Positions 1 through 6,973 are shown, counted from the stretch's first letter. The stretch: 8,230 nt of DNA from Fibrobacteraceae bacterium (GCA_023231365.1 JALNVO010000123.1:1-8230); one strand, 5' to 3'. The notes: generated by a model not told the origin, from the sequence alone. Translations and numbers: made by a program.

Positions 1-860
1 ACGAATGGAGTAAAAAGCCAAGGCTTGTTCTCGTTGTACAATACTTGGAGTTCGGTTACGCCTATCGTCAAATTTTTCAAGGCGAGTTCATATCTGTGTC
101 CGTACAAATTGCGGTTGTTTAAATTTTTGAGGCTGTAGCTCCAGGATGCCACTCGCAAATCGGCATAGAATGTTTCGATGTGGAGCGGGCCGAAGTAGAA
201 TTCGAGGCTAAGCATATTGTAGGGCAGCGCAAATTGGTTGAGTGCTAAATTGTTGTAATAGCCTGGGCCCCAGTGCATCACGTCGCGGGCGAGCTGCAGG
301 CGCATCCAAGAGTAATTCAGACCCATATGGGCCCGGTATCTAGCATAGCTTACGTAGTCGGCTCCGGCATTGCCTTCCTCTGTTTGCGTGTCGAAGACTT
401 CGCCGTCATAGCTTTGCGCCTTTTCTGCGGTGTGCTTTTCTGCGTATATGCGGGCATCTAGATCGAAGTCAAGAGAATCTGCAAAGCCCCTGAAATAAAG
501 CCCGCCGTCAATGCCCGGCCGGATCGTATCGCCGAGGGTTTCGCTTCCGCGGTAATCTACCCCGCCCACAATTGACGCTGCAAATGCGTAGAAATGTCCG
601 TTCAGTTCTTGTGAAGACGAAAATAATGCATTCTCTTCTGTCTGCTTAAAATTACGTATAAAGCTAGTGTCGCGCCTGGGGTAAGTAAAAAAAGCCCGTT
701 CTTCACTGATCGTTTGCCGGTGGTAATTGAATAGCATCGGAACGCTTTCGAGAGTTTGCAGGTTTCTGTTGTGCTCGGTAAAAATTACAGGCGATGCTGC
801 AAACAAATTTGTATATAATAGAATGAACGCTATTAAGGCATCTCTATTTCTTTTTGCCAT
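1..860 (-). CDS. Wzi-like outer-membrane capsule assembly protein (3' end outside window)
   Basis: The reading frame opens with ATG at 860 and runs without a stop for 286 codons to the left edge, so the C-terminus is missing. Residues 1-22 look like a Sec signal peptide: a basic start (MAKRNRD), a hydrophobic core (LIAFILLYTNLF) and a likely cut after AA at 21-22. The rest is rich in alternating aromatic and polar residues, as expected of a beta-barrel. Residues 191-205 (ARDVMHWGPGYYNNL), followed by a short polar stretch and a proline, resemble the conserved R-x(4)-WGPG segment of the Wzi capsule-assembly family. Wzi proteins sit in the outer membrane and help attach or assemble capsule. The start overlaps the 3' end of the upstream kinase gene by 17 bp, and no good Shine-Dalgarno site is visible, so translational coupling is likely. 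The family call rests on motif memory; another outer-membrane barrel of unknown role remains possible. Confidence 0.66.
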   Translation of the reverse strand, partial: MAKRNRDALIAFILLYTNLFAASPVIFTEHNRNLQTLESVPMLFNYHRQTISEERAFFTYPRRDTSFIRNFKQTEENALFSSSQELNGHFYAFAASIVGGVDYRGSETLGDTIRPGIDGGLYFRGFADSLDFDLDARIYAEKHTAEKAQSYDGEVFDTQTEEGNAGADYVSYARYRAHMGLNYSWMRLQLARDVMHWGPGYYNNLALNQFALPYNMLSLEFYFGPLHIETFYADLRVASWSYSLKNLNNRNLYGHRYELALKNLTIGVTELQVLYNENKPWLFTPF

Positions 861-2976
861 AGTATTTGCTGCCGTAACCATAGCCATAGCCGCCGTAATA
901 GTAGCCACTGCTTTCGTGCTCATAACGGTTCATTGCAAATGCAATTTGCTTCTCGCCTTGACGGTTTATTTTGTTGATGCTTTCTTTTATGGAATTCATA
1001 GAATGGCGACCATAGTGGAGCACAAATAGCACAAAGTCGGCAAGAGGAATGATGACTTCTGTATCAGTGACAAGTTCCAAAGGTGGAGTATCGATCAGAA
1101 TAATATCGAATTCTTGCTTAGCGCTTTCTAGCATTTTTCCAAAGGCCTCGCTCCGGAGAAGCTCACTGGGCGAGACGTTGTTGGATCCTGCTCCAAGAAT
1201 GGTTAGATTCGGAGTATTGCTCTTAGAAATGGCGTCGCTAAATCCGCACTGCTCCGAAAGGATGTTTGAAAGTCCGTGGCGTTTATGTCCGTGTATAGTT
1301 CCTTTGCGCATATCGGCATCAATAAGCAAAGTCTTCTTGCCCGACTCTGCGTATAGTGCCGAAAGATTTTTTGCCACAAAGCTTTTGCCCACGCCAGGAA
1401 CCATTCCTGTTACCAATATGACTTTTTTGCCGTTTAGAGCAAAATCGAGCGCTGTAAATAGGGAACGGAGGGATTCACTTGCAGGCTCGTATGGCTTTTC
1501 TATGACAATGGGTTTTTGCTGCTTTTTGTTAGAAAGAAGTCCCTTTTGAATCTCAGGAATTTTGGCGAAGACGCTCACGCCTGTTTCCCTTTCGATTTCA
1601 AGGGTATTGCGGACGCCGCTTTTGAGCATACGCATTAGGAATACAAAGAGCACGCCGATCATTAGGGACGCAGCAACGGCACACAAAAGAATATTCGTTT
1701 TCTTAGGTTTGCTCGGGATATCTTCAATTTGTGCGTAGTCCACGATGCGCACGTTGCCGACCTCACCAGCTCTCACTACTCGCAACTGTTGAATGTTGTT
1801 GAGCATAGAAGTATATTGCTCATTGTTTACGGCGACTTCTTCTTGCAAGCGGAAAACCTCTTGTTGCGTAAGAGGCATTTTGGCTCCATCTGTTTTGAGC
1901 TTGGCGAGTTCGCTTTGTACTTTTTCTTTTTGTTTGACGATCGTTTCAATAGCCGGGTGGCCTTCCTTGAAGAGCCTTGCCGCTTCTTGCCGCTGTTGCT
2001 CAAGTACCAAGAGCTGCTTTTGCAAGTCGGTCTCTTTTTCAAGGTGTGCTTGGGTTTCTCCGGTCATATCTACGGAGCCGATCCTATGGCGGTAGGTGGT
2101 TAGCACTTCTTCGGCGCTGTCGAGCTTTGCTTTCACTCCCGGAAGTTGCAATTGCAAAAATTCAAGAGTCTTTGCGGCTTCGGCGCTCTTCATTTCCACA
2201 TTTTGACGGAGGTAGGCCATGGCGAGCGTATTCAGTATATGAGCCGCGCGGTCGGCATAGCGGTGCGTATAGGAAACTCCGATAATGCCGGTTTGCTTGC
2301 CCTTTTCGGCGACGTTTAAATTCTTGATTAGTGTGCGGGCTGCATCCAGAGGATTGGTTTGGCTGAGAATAAATTTTTGCCCCGGAAGCCCTTGTAAAAG
2401 AGCGACAAGAATTTTTAAAGAGTCCCTGCCGTAAGGAGCGCCTGCTACTTCCCCTATTTTGCCTTGTATCAATTTTTGTCTTTCGGGGGAGTAAACGGCG
2501 TATGTGCTGTCATCAATGATTTCTGCAAGCCATTGTTCGGAGCGGGAAGACTCCGGGATGTTCATATCGTCAATGTCCATCCGGCCTTCTTTGTGCATTA
2601 GGCGTTTGATGGCGCCGACCGGGGTCGCATTAAAGCACAAGTGTTCTTGTTCTACCACGTCGTTTGCGACCATACGGCTTTTAATAAGCTCGATTTCAGC
2701 ATCGGCAGGGCTTCCTACGTCGAGCAGCGCTCCCATTTCGCCCATTGCCTTGCCCGCATTAGATCCTTTCAAATCGATCTGGAGGAGCGCATCGCTTTGG
2801 TATTGCGGGCGTATCCAGTTAGAAATTAAAAGACCGATCGCTCCACCTACTAAGCTGCATATAATTAGTAGAAATTTTTTTTTCCACAGAAGCCCGGCGG
2901 CTTCAACGAGTGTTACAGTGTCGTTTGTCTGGGGCGTTTGTAATAGGATAGGTGCTTGCGGAAGGTCTTGTTTCAT
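844..2976 (-). CDS. wzc: Wzc-type polysaccharide co-polymerase / BY-kinase (tyrosine autokinase)
   Basis: This 710-residue protein has the full architecture of inner-membrane chain-length regulator kinases of Wzy-dependent polysaccharide export. A Wzz-type N-terminal domain has a first membrane helix at about 34-53. A large periplasmic region with coiled-coil-like segments follows (about 260-400). A GNVR-type motif (AGEVGNVRIVDYA, 403-415) and a PSKPKK segment (421-426) precede the second membrane helix (about 428-449). The cytoplasmic kinase has Walker A at 524-532 (GMVPGVGKS), Walker A' at 549-559 (LLIDADMRKG) and Walker B at 624-632 (DIILIDTPP). The tail from 685 holds nine tyrosines, the usual autophosphorylation cluster. 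Cycles of tyrosine phosphorylation would control oligomer state and polymer length. In the EX2RX2R oligomerisation motif, E501 and R504 are present but the second Arg is Phe507. The start overlaps the capD stop as ATGA, with no clear Shine-Dalgarno site, implying coupled translation. Confidence 0.95.
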   Translation of the reverse strand: MKQDLPQAPILLQTPQTNDTVTLVEAAGLLWKKKFLLIICSLVGGAIGLLISNWIRPQYQSDALLQIDLKGSNAGKAMGEMGALLDVGSPADAEIELIKSRMVANDVVEQEHLCFNATPVGAIKRLMHKEGRMDIDDMNIPESSRSEQWLAEIIDDSTYAVYSPERQKLIQGKIGEVAGAPYGRDSLKILVALLQGLPGQKFILSQTNPLDAARTLIKNLNVAEKGKQTGIIGVSYTHRYADRAAHILNTLAMAYLRQNVEMKSAEAAKTLEFLQLQLPGVKAKLDSAEEVLTTYRHRIGSVDMTGETQAHLEKETDLQKQLLVLEQQRQEAARLFKEGHPAIETIVKQKEKVQSELAKLKTDGAKMPLTQQEVFRLQEEVAVNNEQYTSMLNNIQQLRVVRAGEVGNVRIVDYAQIEDIPSKPKKTNILLCAVAASLMIGVLFVFLMRMLKSGVRNTLEIERETGVSVFAKIPEIQKGLLSNKKQQKPIVIEKPYEPASESLRSLFTALDFALNGKKVILVTGMVPGVGKSFVAKNLSALYAESGKKTLLIDADMRKGTIHGHKRHGLSNILSEQCGFSDAISKSNTPNLTILGAGSNNVSPSELLRSEAFGKMLESAKQEFDIILIDTPPLELVTDTEVIIPLADFVLFVLHYGRHSMNSIKESINKINRQGEKQIAFAMNRYEHESSGYYYGGYGYGYGSKYYGKKK

Positions 2977-4928
2977 ACGGCTAATGGAATTGTTTCTTTT
3001 ATTATTTTACTGTTAAATTCTTCTGGGGTTGTAAAGGTCGGTACAATATCGTGAAGAACTCTGATGGTGGCTATTTCGTCGTTTTTCAAGGCTGCATTTT
3101 TCAATTTCCAGAGTTCGTCGATAAATGTTGTTGAGTCAAAATTGATTTGTTTCCCGATAAATATAAGTTTATTGCTTGTTCTCTTCAGCCCCTCTTCGTT
3201 CATCAGGAGTTCTTCTTTTATCTTTTCCCCTGGTCGGAGGCCTGTAAACTTGATTTTGACGTCCTTGTAGGGTATTTTCCCATACATACGGATAAGGTTT
3301 TCGGCGAGGGAGACAATTTTTACGGGCTGTCCCATATCGAGTACAAAGATTTCTCCGCCGTGGGCAATTCCCGCCGCTTCGAGTACTAGGTTTGCCGCTT
3401 CGGGAATGGTCATAAAGTAACGGATAATATCGGGGTGCGTAACGGTCACTTCTTTTCCTTGTTCAATTTGACGTTTGAATAGGGGAATTACGCTGCCGTT
3501 GCTTCCGAGCACGTTTCCGAAGCGCGTAACGACGAATTCCGTCTTGCTGCCTTTTTCTTTGGACATATATTGTACTATCATTTCACAGCAGCGCTTACTT
3601 GCGCCCATCACGTTGGTGGGGTTTACTGCCTTGTCCGTGCTGATCATCACGAACTTTTTTACATTGTGCATCATAGCAAGAGTTGCCATATTGAACGTAC
3701 CTACGACGTTGTTCTTGATCGCTTCCATCGGGCTCATTTCCATCAAGGGCACATGCTTGTGGGCCGCCGCATGGAAAACGATATCGGGGTGGTAAGTGTT
3801 GAAAATCTGATCGATGCGGAAGTAATCCCGTACGCTCGCAATGAGGGTTACTAAGTTAAGGGAACTTCCGTATTCCATAAGCAGTTCTTGTTGGATATCG
3901 TATGCGTTATTTTCGTAGATATCCACAATGATGATTTGCTTTGGGTGAAATTTTGCAATTTGGCGCACAAGTTCGCTTCCGATGCTTCCTCCACCACCGG
4001 TAACCATGCAAACTTTGCCGTTAAAACTTTTGTGGATAATCTGGTTCTCGAAATCAATTGGACGCCGGCCTAGCAAGTCTTCTACCTTGATGTCGCGAAT
4101 TTGTTCTACAAAACTATGCTCCCCTTCATGATTCGCATCTAGCAAAGACCCGAGGAAAGGGAGAATTTTAACTGGTAAGTTCGTTTTGCTGCATATATTC
4201 AGAATAGCCTGACGGTCTTTGGCGGGACAGCTAGGAATTGAAAAGAGAATTTGCTCAATGTTTTCCAACTTTGCAATTTTTGGGATATCGCTGGTACTCC
4301 CCGCAACGACAACGCCTTCAAACGGTTTTCCTATTTTTACGCGGTCGTCGTCAATGATGCACACGGGGTTCATTTCGTTTGCGTTGGATGTTGCAACGTT
4401 TTTTGCTTTGTCTTCAATGCTATTGCGAATTTCGGCGAGAATTAACTTGGTTGCATTGCCCGCACCGATAATCATCGTGCGCTTCCGCTTGCATTCTTCT
4501 TTACCGGTATTCACCAGCGTGATGAATGCATTTTTGAAAAGGTAGCGGAAGGCACAAATTCCAAGAAGTGCAAAAACCGCGTGCAATATCGCAAATTGAT
4601 AGTAGAGGCGCTGGGTGATGACGTACAAGAGAATGTTGGCGAGTGCCACGCCCCCGATGACGCCCTTGATGCAGCTTAGGTAGTCTTGTTTGCTGAAATA
4701 GCGCCAGAGCTTGTTGTAGGCTCCAAAAAAAAGGAGCCCCCCGAAGCACATGATTACGCATGTGATGAGGTTGATGATGAGTTCGCCCTGGCCGATGCGT
4801 TCCGCCACAAGAGGTAAAGGAATGGTTGCAAAGAGGCCCGCAGCAACAACGATAAAGCCATCGGCCAAGGCTAGAATACGCTTTCGCGCCCTAAAGTTGG
4901 AAAGGTTGTCCCTCAGAAATTTTCCCAT
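2973..4928 (-). CDS. capD: Membrane-bound UDP-GlcNAc 4,6-dehydratase (CapD/WbpM/PglF family)
   Basis: This 651-residue protein matches the usual length and layout of long membrane-anchored nucleotide-sugar dehydratases. About four N-terminal membrane helices lie near 19-41, 50-70, 86-105 and 109-128. A first Rossmann-like domain follows (GAGNATK, 155-161), then the catalytic extended-SDR domain with the NAD(P)-binding motif TGGGGSIGSE (310-319). Residues 386-394 carry the HAAAHKHVP signature. Catalytic candidates are S430, with TDK at 431-433, and M441-x3-K445. The Tyr of the normal SDR YxxxK is replaced by Met, as in the Ser-Met-Lys triad known for WbpM-like enzymes. LRPGEK (565-570) is a further family signature. 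The predicted reaction is UDP-GlcNAc to UDP-4-keto-6-deoxy-HexNAc at the cytoplasmic membrane face, feeding 4-amino sugar synthesis. It is the first gene of the minus-strand operon. The ATG at 4928 is supported by an upstream AAGGAG site. The exact substrate and stereochemistry cannot be read from sequence alone. Confidence 0.95.
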   Translation of the reverse strand: MGKFLRDNLSNFRARKRILALADGFIVVAAGLFATIPLPLVAERIGQGELIINLITCVIMCFGGLLFFGAYNKLWRYFSKQDYLSCIKGVIGGVALANILLYVITQRLYYQFAILHAVFALLGICAFRYLFKNAFITLVNTGKEECKRKRTMIIGAGNATKLILAEIRNSIEDKAKNVATSNANEMNPVCIIDDDRVKIGKPFEGVVVAGSTSDIPKIAKLENIEQILFSIPSCPAKDRQAILNICSKTNLPVKILPFLGSLLDANHEGEHSFVEQIRDIKVEDLLGRRPIDFENQIIHKSFNGKVCMVTGGGGSIGSELVRQIAKFHPKQIIIVDIYENNAYDIQQELLMEYGSSLNLVTLIASVRDYFRIDQIFNTYHPDIVFHAAAHKHVPLMEMSPMEAIKNNVVGTFNMATLAMMHNVKKFVMISTDKAVNPTNVMGASKRCCEMIVQYMSKEKGSKTEFVVTRFGNVLGSNGSVIPLFKRQIEQGKEVTVTHPDIIRYFMTIPEAANLVLEAAGIAHGGEIFVLDMGQPVKIVSLAENLIRMYGKIPYKDVKIKFTGLRPGEKIKEELLMNEEGLKRTSNKLIFIGKQINFDSTTFIDELWKLKNAALKNDEIATIRVLHDIVPTFTTPEEFNSKIIKETIPLAV

Positions 4929-4940
4929 ACGCTATACGCT

Positions 4941-4946
4941 CTCCTT
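4941..4946 (-). promoter_or_regulatory. Ribosome binding site of capD
   Basis: On the minus strand this reads AAGGAG, about 12 bases upstream of the ATG at 4928. It is the only strong Shine-Dalgarno match in the minus-strand operon and supports the chosen capD start. The spacing is slightly long. Confidence 0.6.
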
Positions 4947-4947
4947 C

Positions 4948-4982
4948 GGAATAATATTCCGCTGTAAACAAAATATTATTCC
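4948..4982. promoter_or_regulatory. Palindrome plus repeated half-site upstream of capD (candidate operator)
   Basis: Bases 4948-4960 form a perfect inverted repeat, GGAATA-A-TATTCC (6-bp arms, 1-bp centre), beginning one base beyond the capD Shine-Dalgarno site. TATTCC recurs at 4977-4982, exactly 22 bp (about two helical turns) from the TATTCC at 4955-4960. A palindrome plus an in-phase extra half-site next to the translation start suits a repressor or activator site. Alternatively it may be a small mRNA hairpin next to the ribosome site. No binding factor is identifiable. Confidence 0.3.
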
Positions 4983-5028
4983 ATAACAACACAGTTAAAA
5001 GATAGCTAAAATCGGTTAAAAAGAAGGT

Positions 5029-5054
5029 TTTATAGTATTAAAAACTTACGGCAA
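5029..5054 (-). promoter_or_regulatory. Weak candidate promoter for the capD-wzc-wzi operon
   Basis: On the minus strand, TTGCCG (5054-5049) and TATAAA (5034-5029) resemble -35 and -10 boxes, but the spacer is only 14 bp. It lies in an AT-rich stretch about 100 bases upstream of capD, where a promoter is expected. The match is weak and could be chance. Confidence 0.2.
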
Positions 5055-5113
5055 GGTTACCAAAAAGTACGATTTTGTAAAGAATGATTAAAAGTTGAGT
5101 AAAAAAAGAAGCG

Positions 5114-5278
5114 GTTAGCGTCATTCCGGCTGATCGTTAGCGTCATTCCGGCCGCAGAGCCGGAATCTCGGTCGTATCGTCCAAGCCTTTTCGTAGTTTC
5201 TAGCTTCAATGCCGAGTGGGTATCGTCGAGACTCCGGATCAAGTCCGGAGTGACGCGGAGAGAACTCCCCGGGCAAAA
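5114..5278. repeat. Composite REP-like repeat, copy 1 (165 bp)
   Basis: This is the first of two copies offset by exactly 329 bp. They differ at three positions by hand alignment (5118, 5217 and 5262 against 5447, 5546 and 5591), about 98% identity. Each copy has two strong hairpins. One has 8-bp arms ATTCCGGC/GCCGGAAT (5145-5152 and 5159-5166, 6-base loop). The other has 8-bp arms ACTCCGGA/TCCGGAGT (5231-5238 and 5244-5251, 5-base loop). The segment 5140-5256 has inverted ends: GCGTCATTCCGG pairs with CCGGAGTGACGC at 11 of 12 positions, giving a 117-bp core. Upstream, a 17-bp piece of the left end is duplicated (5114-5130 and 5136-5152). The design resembles a REP doublet (BIME-like) or a tiny transposase-dependent element. 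There is no coding capacity beyond spurious frames. Confidence 0.85.
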
Positions 5279-5343
5279 ACGGCTATCGCACAGGAGTGCT
5301 AATCGTTAGCGTCGTTCCGATCGTCATCAGAACCAAAACCACC

Positions 5344-5454
5344 GCGATCATCGTGAGGAGCGCTGATGGTTAAAGTCACAGCGATCATCGTGAGGAGTGC
5401 TGATGGTTAAAGTCACAGCGATCATCGTGAGTAACGCTAATCGTTAACGTCATT
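5344..5454. repeat. 37-bp tandem repeat, three units (third diverged)
   Basis: Units start at 5344, 5381 and 5418, each opening with GCGATCATCGTGAG. The first two differ at one position (5361 C against 5398 T). The third diverges after its first 14 bases and runs into the CGTTAACGTCATTCCGG start of the second composite repeat. A related partial piece, AGTGCTAATCGTTAGCGTC with GTTCCG following, lies at 5295-5319. The tandem array and the REP-like units therefore share a common building block of the form CTAATCGTTAGCGTCATTCCGG. Confidence 0.75.
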
Positions 5455-5607
5455 CCGGCTGATCGTTAGCGTCATTCCGGCCGCAGAGCCGGAATCTCGG
5501 TCGTATCGTCCAAGCCTTTTCGTAGTTTCTAGCTTCAATGCCGAGCGGGTATCGTCGAGACTCCGGATCAAGTCCGGAGTGACGCGGAGAAAACTCCCCG
5601 GGCAAAA
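5443..5607. repeat. Composite REP-like repeat, copy 2 (165 bp)
   Basis: This is the second, same-orientation copy of the unit at 5114-5278, with three differences. Its hairpins lie at 5474-5495 and 5560-5580, and the inverted-end core spans 5469-5585. It ends about 80 bp before the aminotransferase start, in AT-rich sequence. Near identity between copies points to recent duplication, gene conversion or recent spread. The minus-strand reading of the second palindrome encodes HSGLDPES, typical of dispersed bacterial palindromes often mis-annotated as small proteins. Confidence 0.85.
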
Positions 5608-5631
5608 GGCCGCAATCCTCAGTATTAATTT

Positions 5632-5661
5632 TTAACAATTTTCTCCCCAATAACGTATCTT
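5632..5661 (+). promoter_or_regulatory. Candidate promoter for the aminotransferase gene
   Basis: TTAACA (5632-5637) matches TTGACA at 5 of 6 positions. An 18-bp spacer separates it from TATCTT (5656-5661), which matches TATAAT at 4 of 6. It lies in the AT-rich gap between the second repeat and the ATG at 5689. Transcription would start near 5668 and give a very short leader. The match to the sigma-70 consensus is moderate and untested. Confidence 0.3.
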
Positions 5662-5688
5662 TTTATTACATTTTTCCTAAATTCATCT

Positions 5689-6960
5689 ATGGATCAAAAA
5701 ATGCTTTTCAAAGATAAAGTGTGGTTATCATCGCCGACGATGCACGGGGAAGAGCTCAAGTATGTGACCGAGGCGTATAAAACCAATTGGATGAGCACGG
5801 TTGGGAAAAACATCAATGAAGTAGAACGCCTTGCCTGTGAAAAAATAGGTTGTAAGTACGCTGTAGCCCTCAGTGCAGGAACTGCCGCACTCCATTTAAG
5901 CTCCAAGCTTGCGGGTGAAGCTCTGTATGGGATGTCAAAAACGGCTCATGGGGCTCTTGAAGGTCGAAAAGTGTTTTGCAGTGATATGACATTTGATGCC
6001 ACGGTGAATCCCATCGCTTACGAAAATGGTGAAGCAGTGTTCATTGATACCGAGTACGACACTTGGAATATGGATCCTGCAGCACTTGAGAAGGCTTTTG
6101 AAATTTACCCCGAAGTACGGCTTGTTGTTGTTGCTCATTTGTACGGCACTCCGGGCAAAATAGACGAAATCCGTGATATCTGCAAAAAGCATAGCGCACT
6201 GATAGTTGAAGATGCTGCCGAAAGTTTTGGCGCAACATACAAGGGCAAGCAAACAGGGAGCTTTGGCGATTACAGCATCATTAGTTTTAATGGCAATAAA
6301 ATCATCACGGGCAGTAGCGGTGGGATGTTTCTCACGGATAGCAAGGAAGATGCCGAGAAGGAGCGCAAGTGGAGCACGCAAAGCCGTGAAGCTGCCTCTT
6401 GGTATGAGCACGAAGAAATAGGCTACAACTACCGTATGAGTAATGTCATCGCTGGCGTTGTCCGCGGACAAATGCCCTATTTAGAAGAACACATAGCACA
6501 AAAGAAAGCTATTTATATGCGCTATAAGGAAGGCTTAAAAGGCCTCCCTGTACAGATGAATCCGTATAATGCAAAAGATAGCGAACCCAATTTTTGGTTA
6601 AGTTGTCTGTTGATAGATAAAAGTGCAATGTGCAAACAAGTGCGCGGCGAAACCGAGGCTCTTTATGTACACGAAAGCGGCAAAACTTGCCCCACAGAAA
6701 TTTTAGAAGCTTTAGCAAAAGAAAACGCCGAAGGCCGCCCGATATGGAAGCCGATGCATTTGCAACCCATTTACAGGATGAACGCTTTTATAACTGCAGA
6801 TGGTAACGGGCGCGCTAAAACAAACGCTTATATAGAAGGGAGCTCAATGGATAATGGAGCTGACATCTTTGCCCGAGGCCTGTGTCTCCCCAGCGACAAC
6901 AAAATGGCCCCAGATGTACAAGATCAAATAATCGAAATTATAAGGGGTTGCTTTAAGTAG
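5689..6960 (+). CDS. pglE: PLP-dependent sugar aminotransferase, DegT/DnrJ/EryC1/StrS family (PglE-like)
   Basis: This 423-residue enzyme closely resembles, from memory, Campylobacter PglE, which aminates UDP-4-keto-6-deoxy-GlcNAc to the 4-amino sugar with PLP and an amino donor, usually glutamate. Shared features include the N-terminal LSSPTMHGEELKYV segment (13-26), SAGTAALHL (62-70) for cofactor phosphate binding, AHLYGTPGKIDEI (149-161) and VEDAAES (173-179), whose D175 should contact the PLP nitrogen. SFNGNKIIT (199-207) carries the likely Schiff-base lysine K204. STQSRE (229-234), GYNYRMSN (245-252) and GRPIWKPMH (349-357) are also shared. It would use the product of the CapD-type dehydratase on the opposite strand. 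No clear Shine-Dalgarno site precedes the ATG at 5689; the in-frame ATG at 5701 is an alternative start with GGA a few bases ahead. An acetyltransferase partner (PglD) is not in view. A different 4-keto sugar substrate cannot be excluded. Confidence 0.92.
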   Translation: MDQKMLFKDKVWLSSPTMHGEELKYVTEAYKTNWMSTVGKNINEVERLACEKIGCKYAVALSAGTAALHLSSKLAGEALYGMSKTAHGALEGRKVFCSDMTFDATVNPIAYENGEAVFIDTEYDTWNMDPAALEKAFEIYPEVRLVVVAHLYGTPGKIDEIRDICKKHSALIVEDAAESFGATYKGKQTGSFGDYSIISFNGNKIITGSSGGMFLTDSKEDAEKERKWSTQSREAASWYEHEEIGYNYRMSNVIAGVVRGQMPYLEEHIAQKKAIYMRYKEGLKGLPVQMNPYNAKDSEPNFWLSCLLIDKSAMCKQVRGETEALYVHESGKTCPTEILEALAKENAEGRPIWKPMHLQPIYRMNAFITADGNGRAKTNAYIEGSSMDNGADIFARGLCLPSDNKMAPDVQDQIIEIIRGCFK

Positions 6961-6964
6961 GAAG
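6959..6964 (+). promoter_or_regulatory. Ribosome binding site of the AlbA_2/ATPase gene
   Basis: AGGAAG begins inside the aminotransferase stop codon and lies 9 bases before the ATG at 6974. It supports that start and suggests translation from the same transcript as the aminotransferase. Confidence 0.5.
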
Positions 6965-6973
6965 AACTTTTTG

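Larger units (their letters stand above)
4929..5688. other. Divergent intergenic region, 760 bp, repeat-rich, no gene seen
   Basis: This region separates the minus-strand capsule operon from the plus-strand aminotransferase unit. Bases 4929-5113 are AT-rich and hold the capD ribosome site, a palindrome and a weak promoter candidate. Bases 5114-5607 are almost entirely repeats: two 165-bp composite units with 37-bp tandem repeats between them. Bases 5608-5688 are AT-rich again and would carry the promoter of the aminotransferase gene. The only open frames are minus-strand readings through the repeats (peptides with HSGLDPESR), a known kind of spurious ORF. No tRNA or other structured RNA was recognised. 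Confidence 0.75.

Noticed and set aside
1049..1549. Plus-strand 166-codon open frame
   Set aside because: It lies fully antisense to the conserved kinase domain, which has clear Walker motifs. It has no recognisable domain and a low-complexity composition.
2504..3016. Plus-strand 170-codon open frame
   Set aside because: It is antisense to the N-terminal part of the kinase gene and the junction with capD; it shows no domain signal.
5057..5242. Minus-strand 61-codon open frame through the first repeat copy
   Set aside because: It is read entirely through the palindromic repeat and its leader, has no ribosome site, and shares its peptide with the second repeat copy. It is a typical spurious repeat ORF.
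5140..5256. Intrinsic terminators formed by the GC-rich hairpins
   Set aside because: The stems are strong but no run of T follows them on either strand, so rho-independent termination is not supported.
5114..5607. CRISPR array
   Set aside because: The repeats are two long composite units and contiguous 37-bp tandem units. There are no short identical repeats separated by unique spacers of constant length.
5450..5650. Minus-strand 66-codon open frame with an HSGLDPESR peptide
   Set aside because: This peptide is the well-known translation of dispersed palindromic repeats and is not evidence of a protein.
5935..6471. Minus-strand 178-codon open frame
   Set aside because: It is antisense to the catalytic core of the aminotransferase, whose motifs are intact, so it is treated as a shadow frame.
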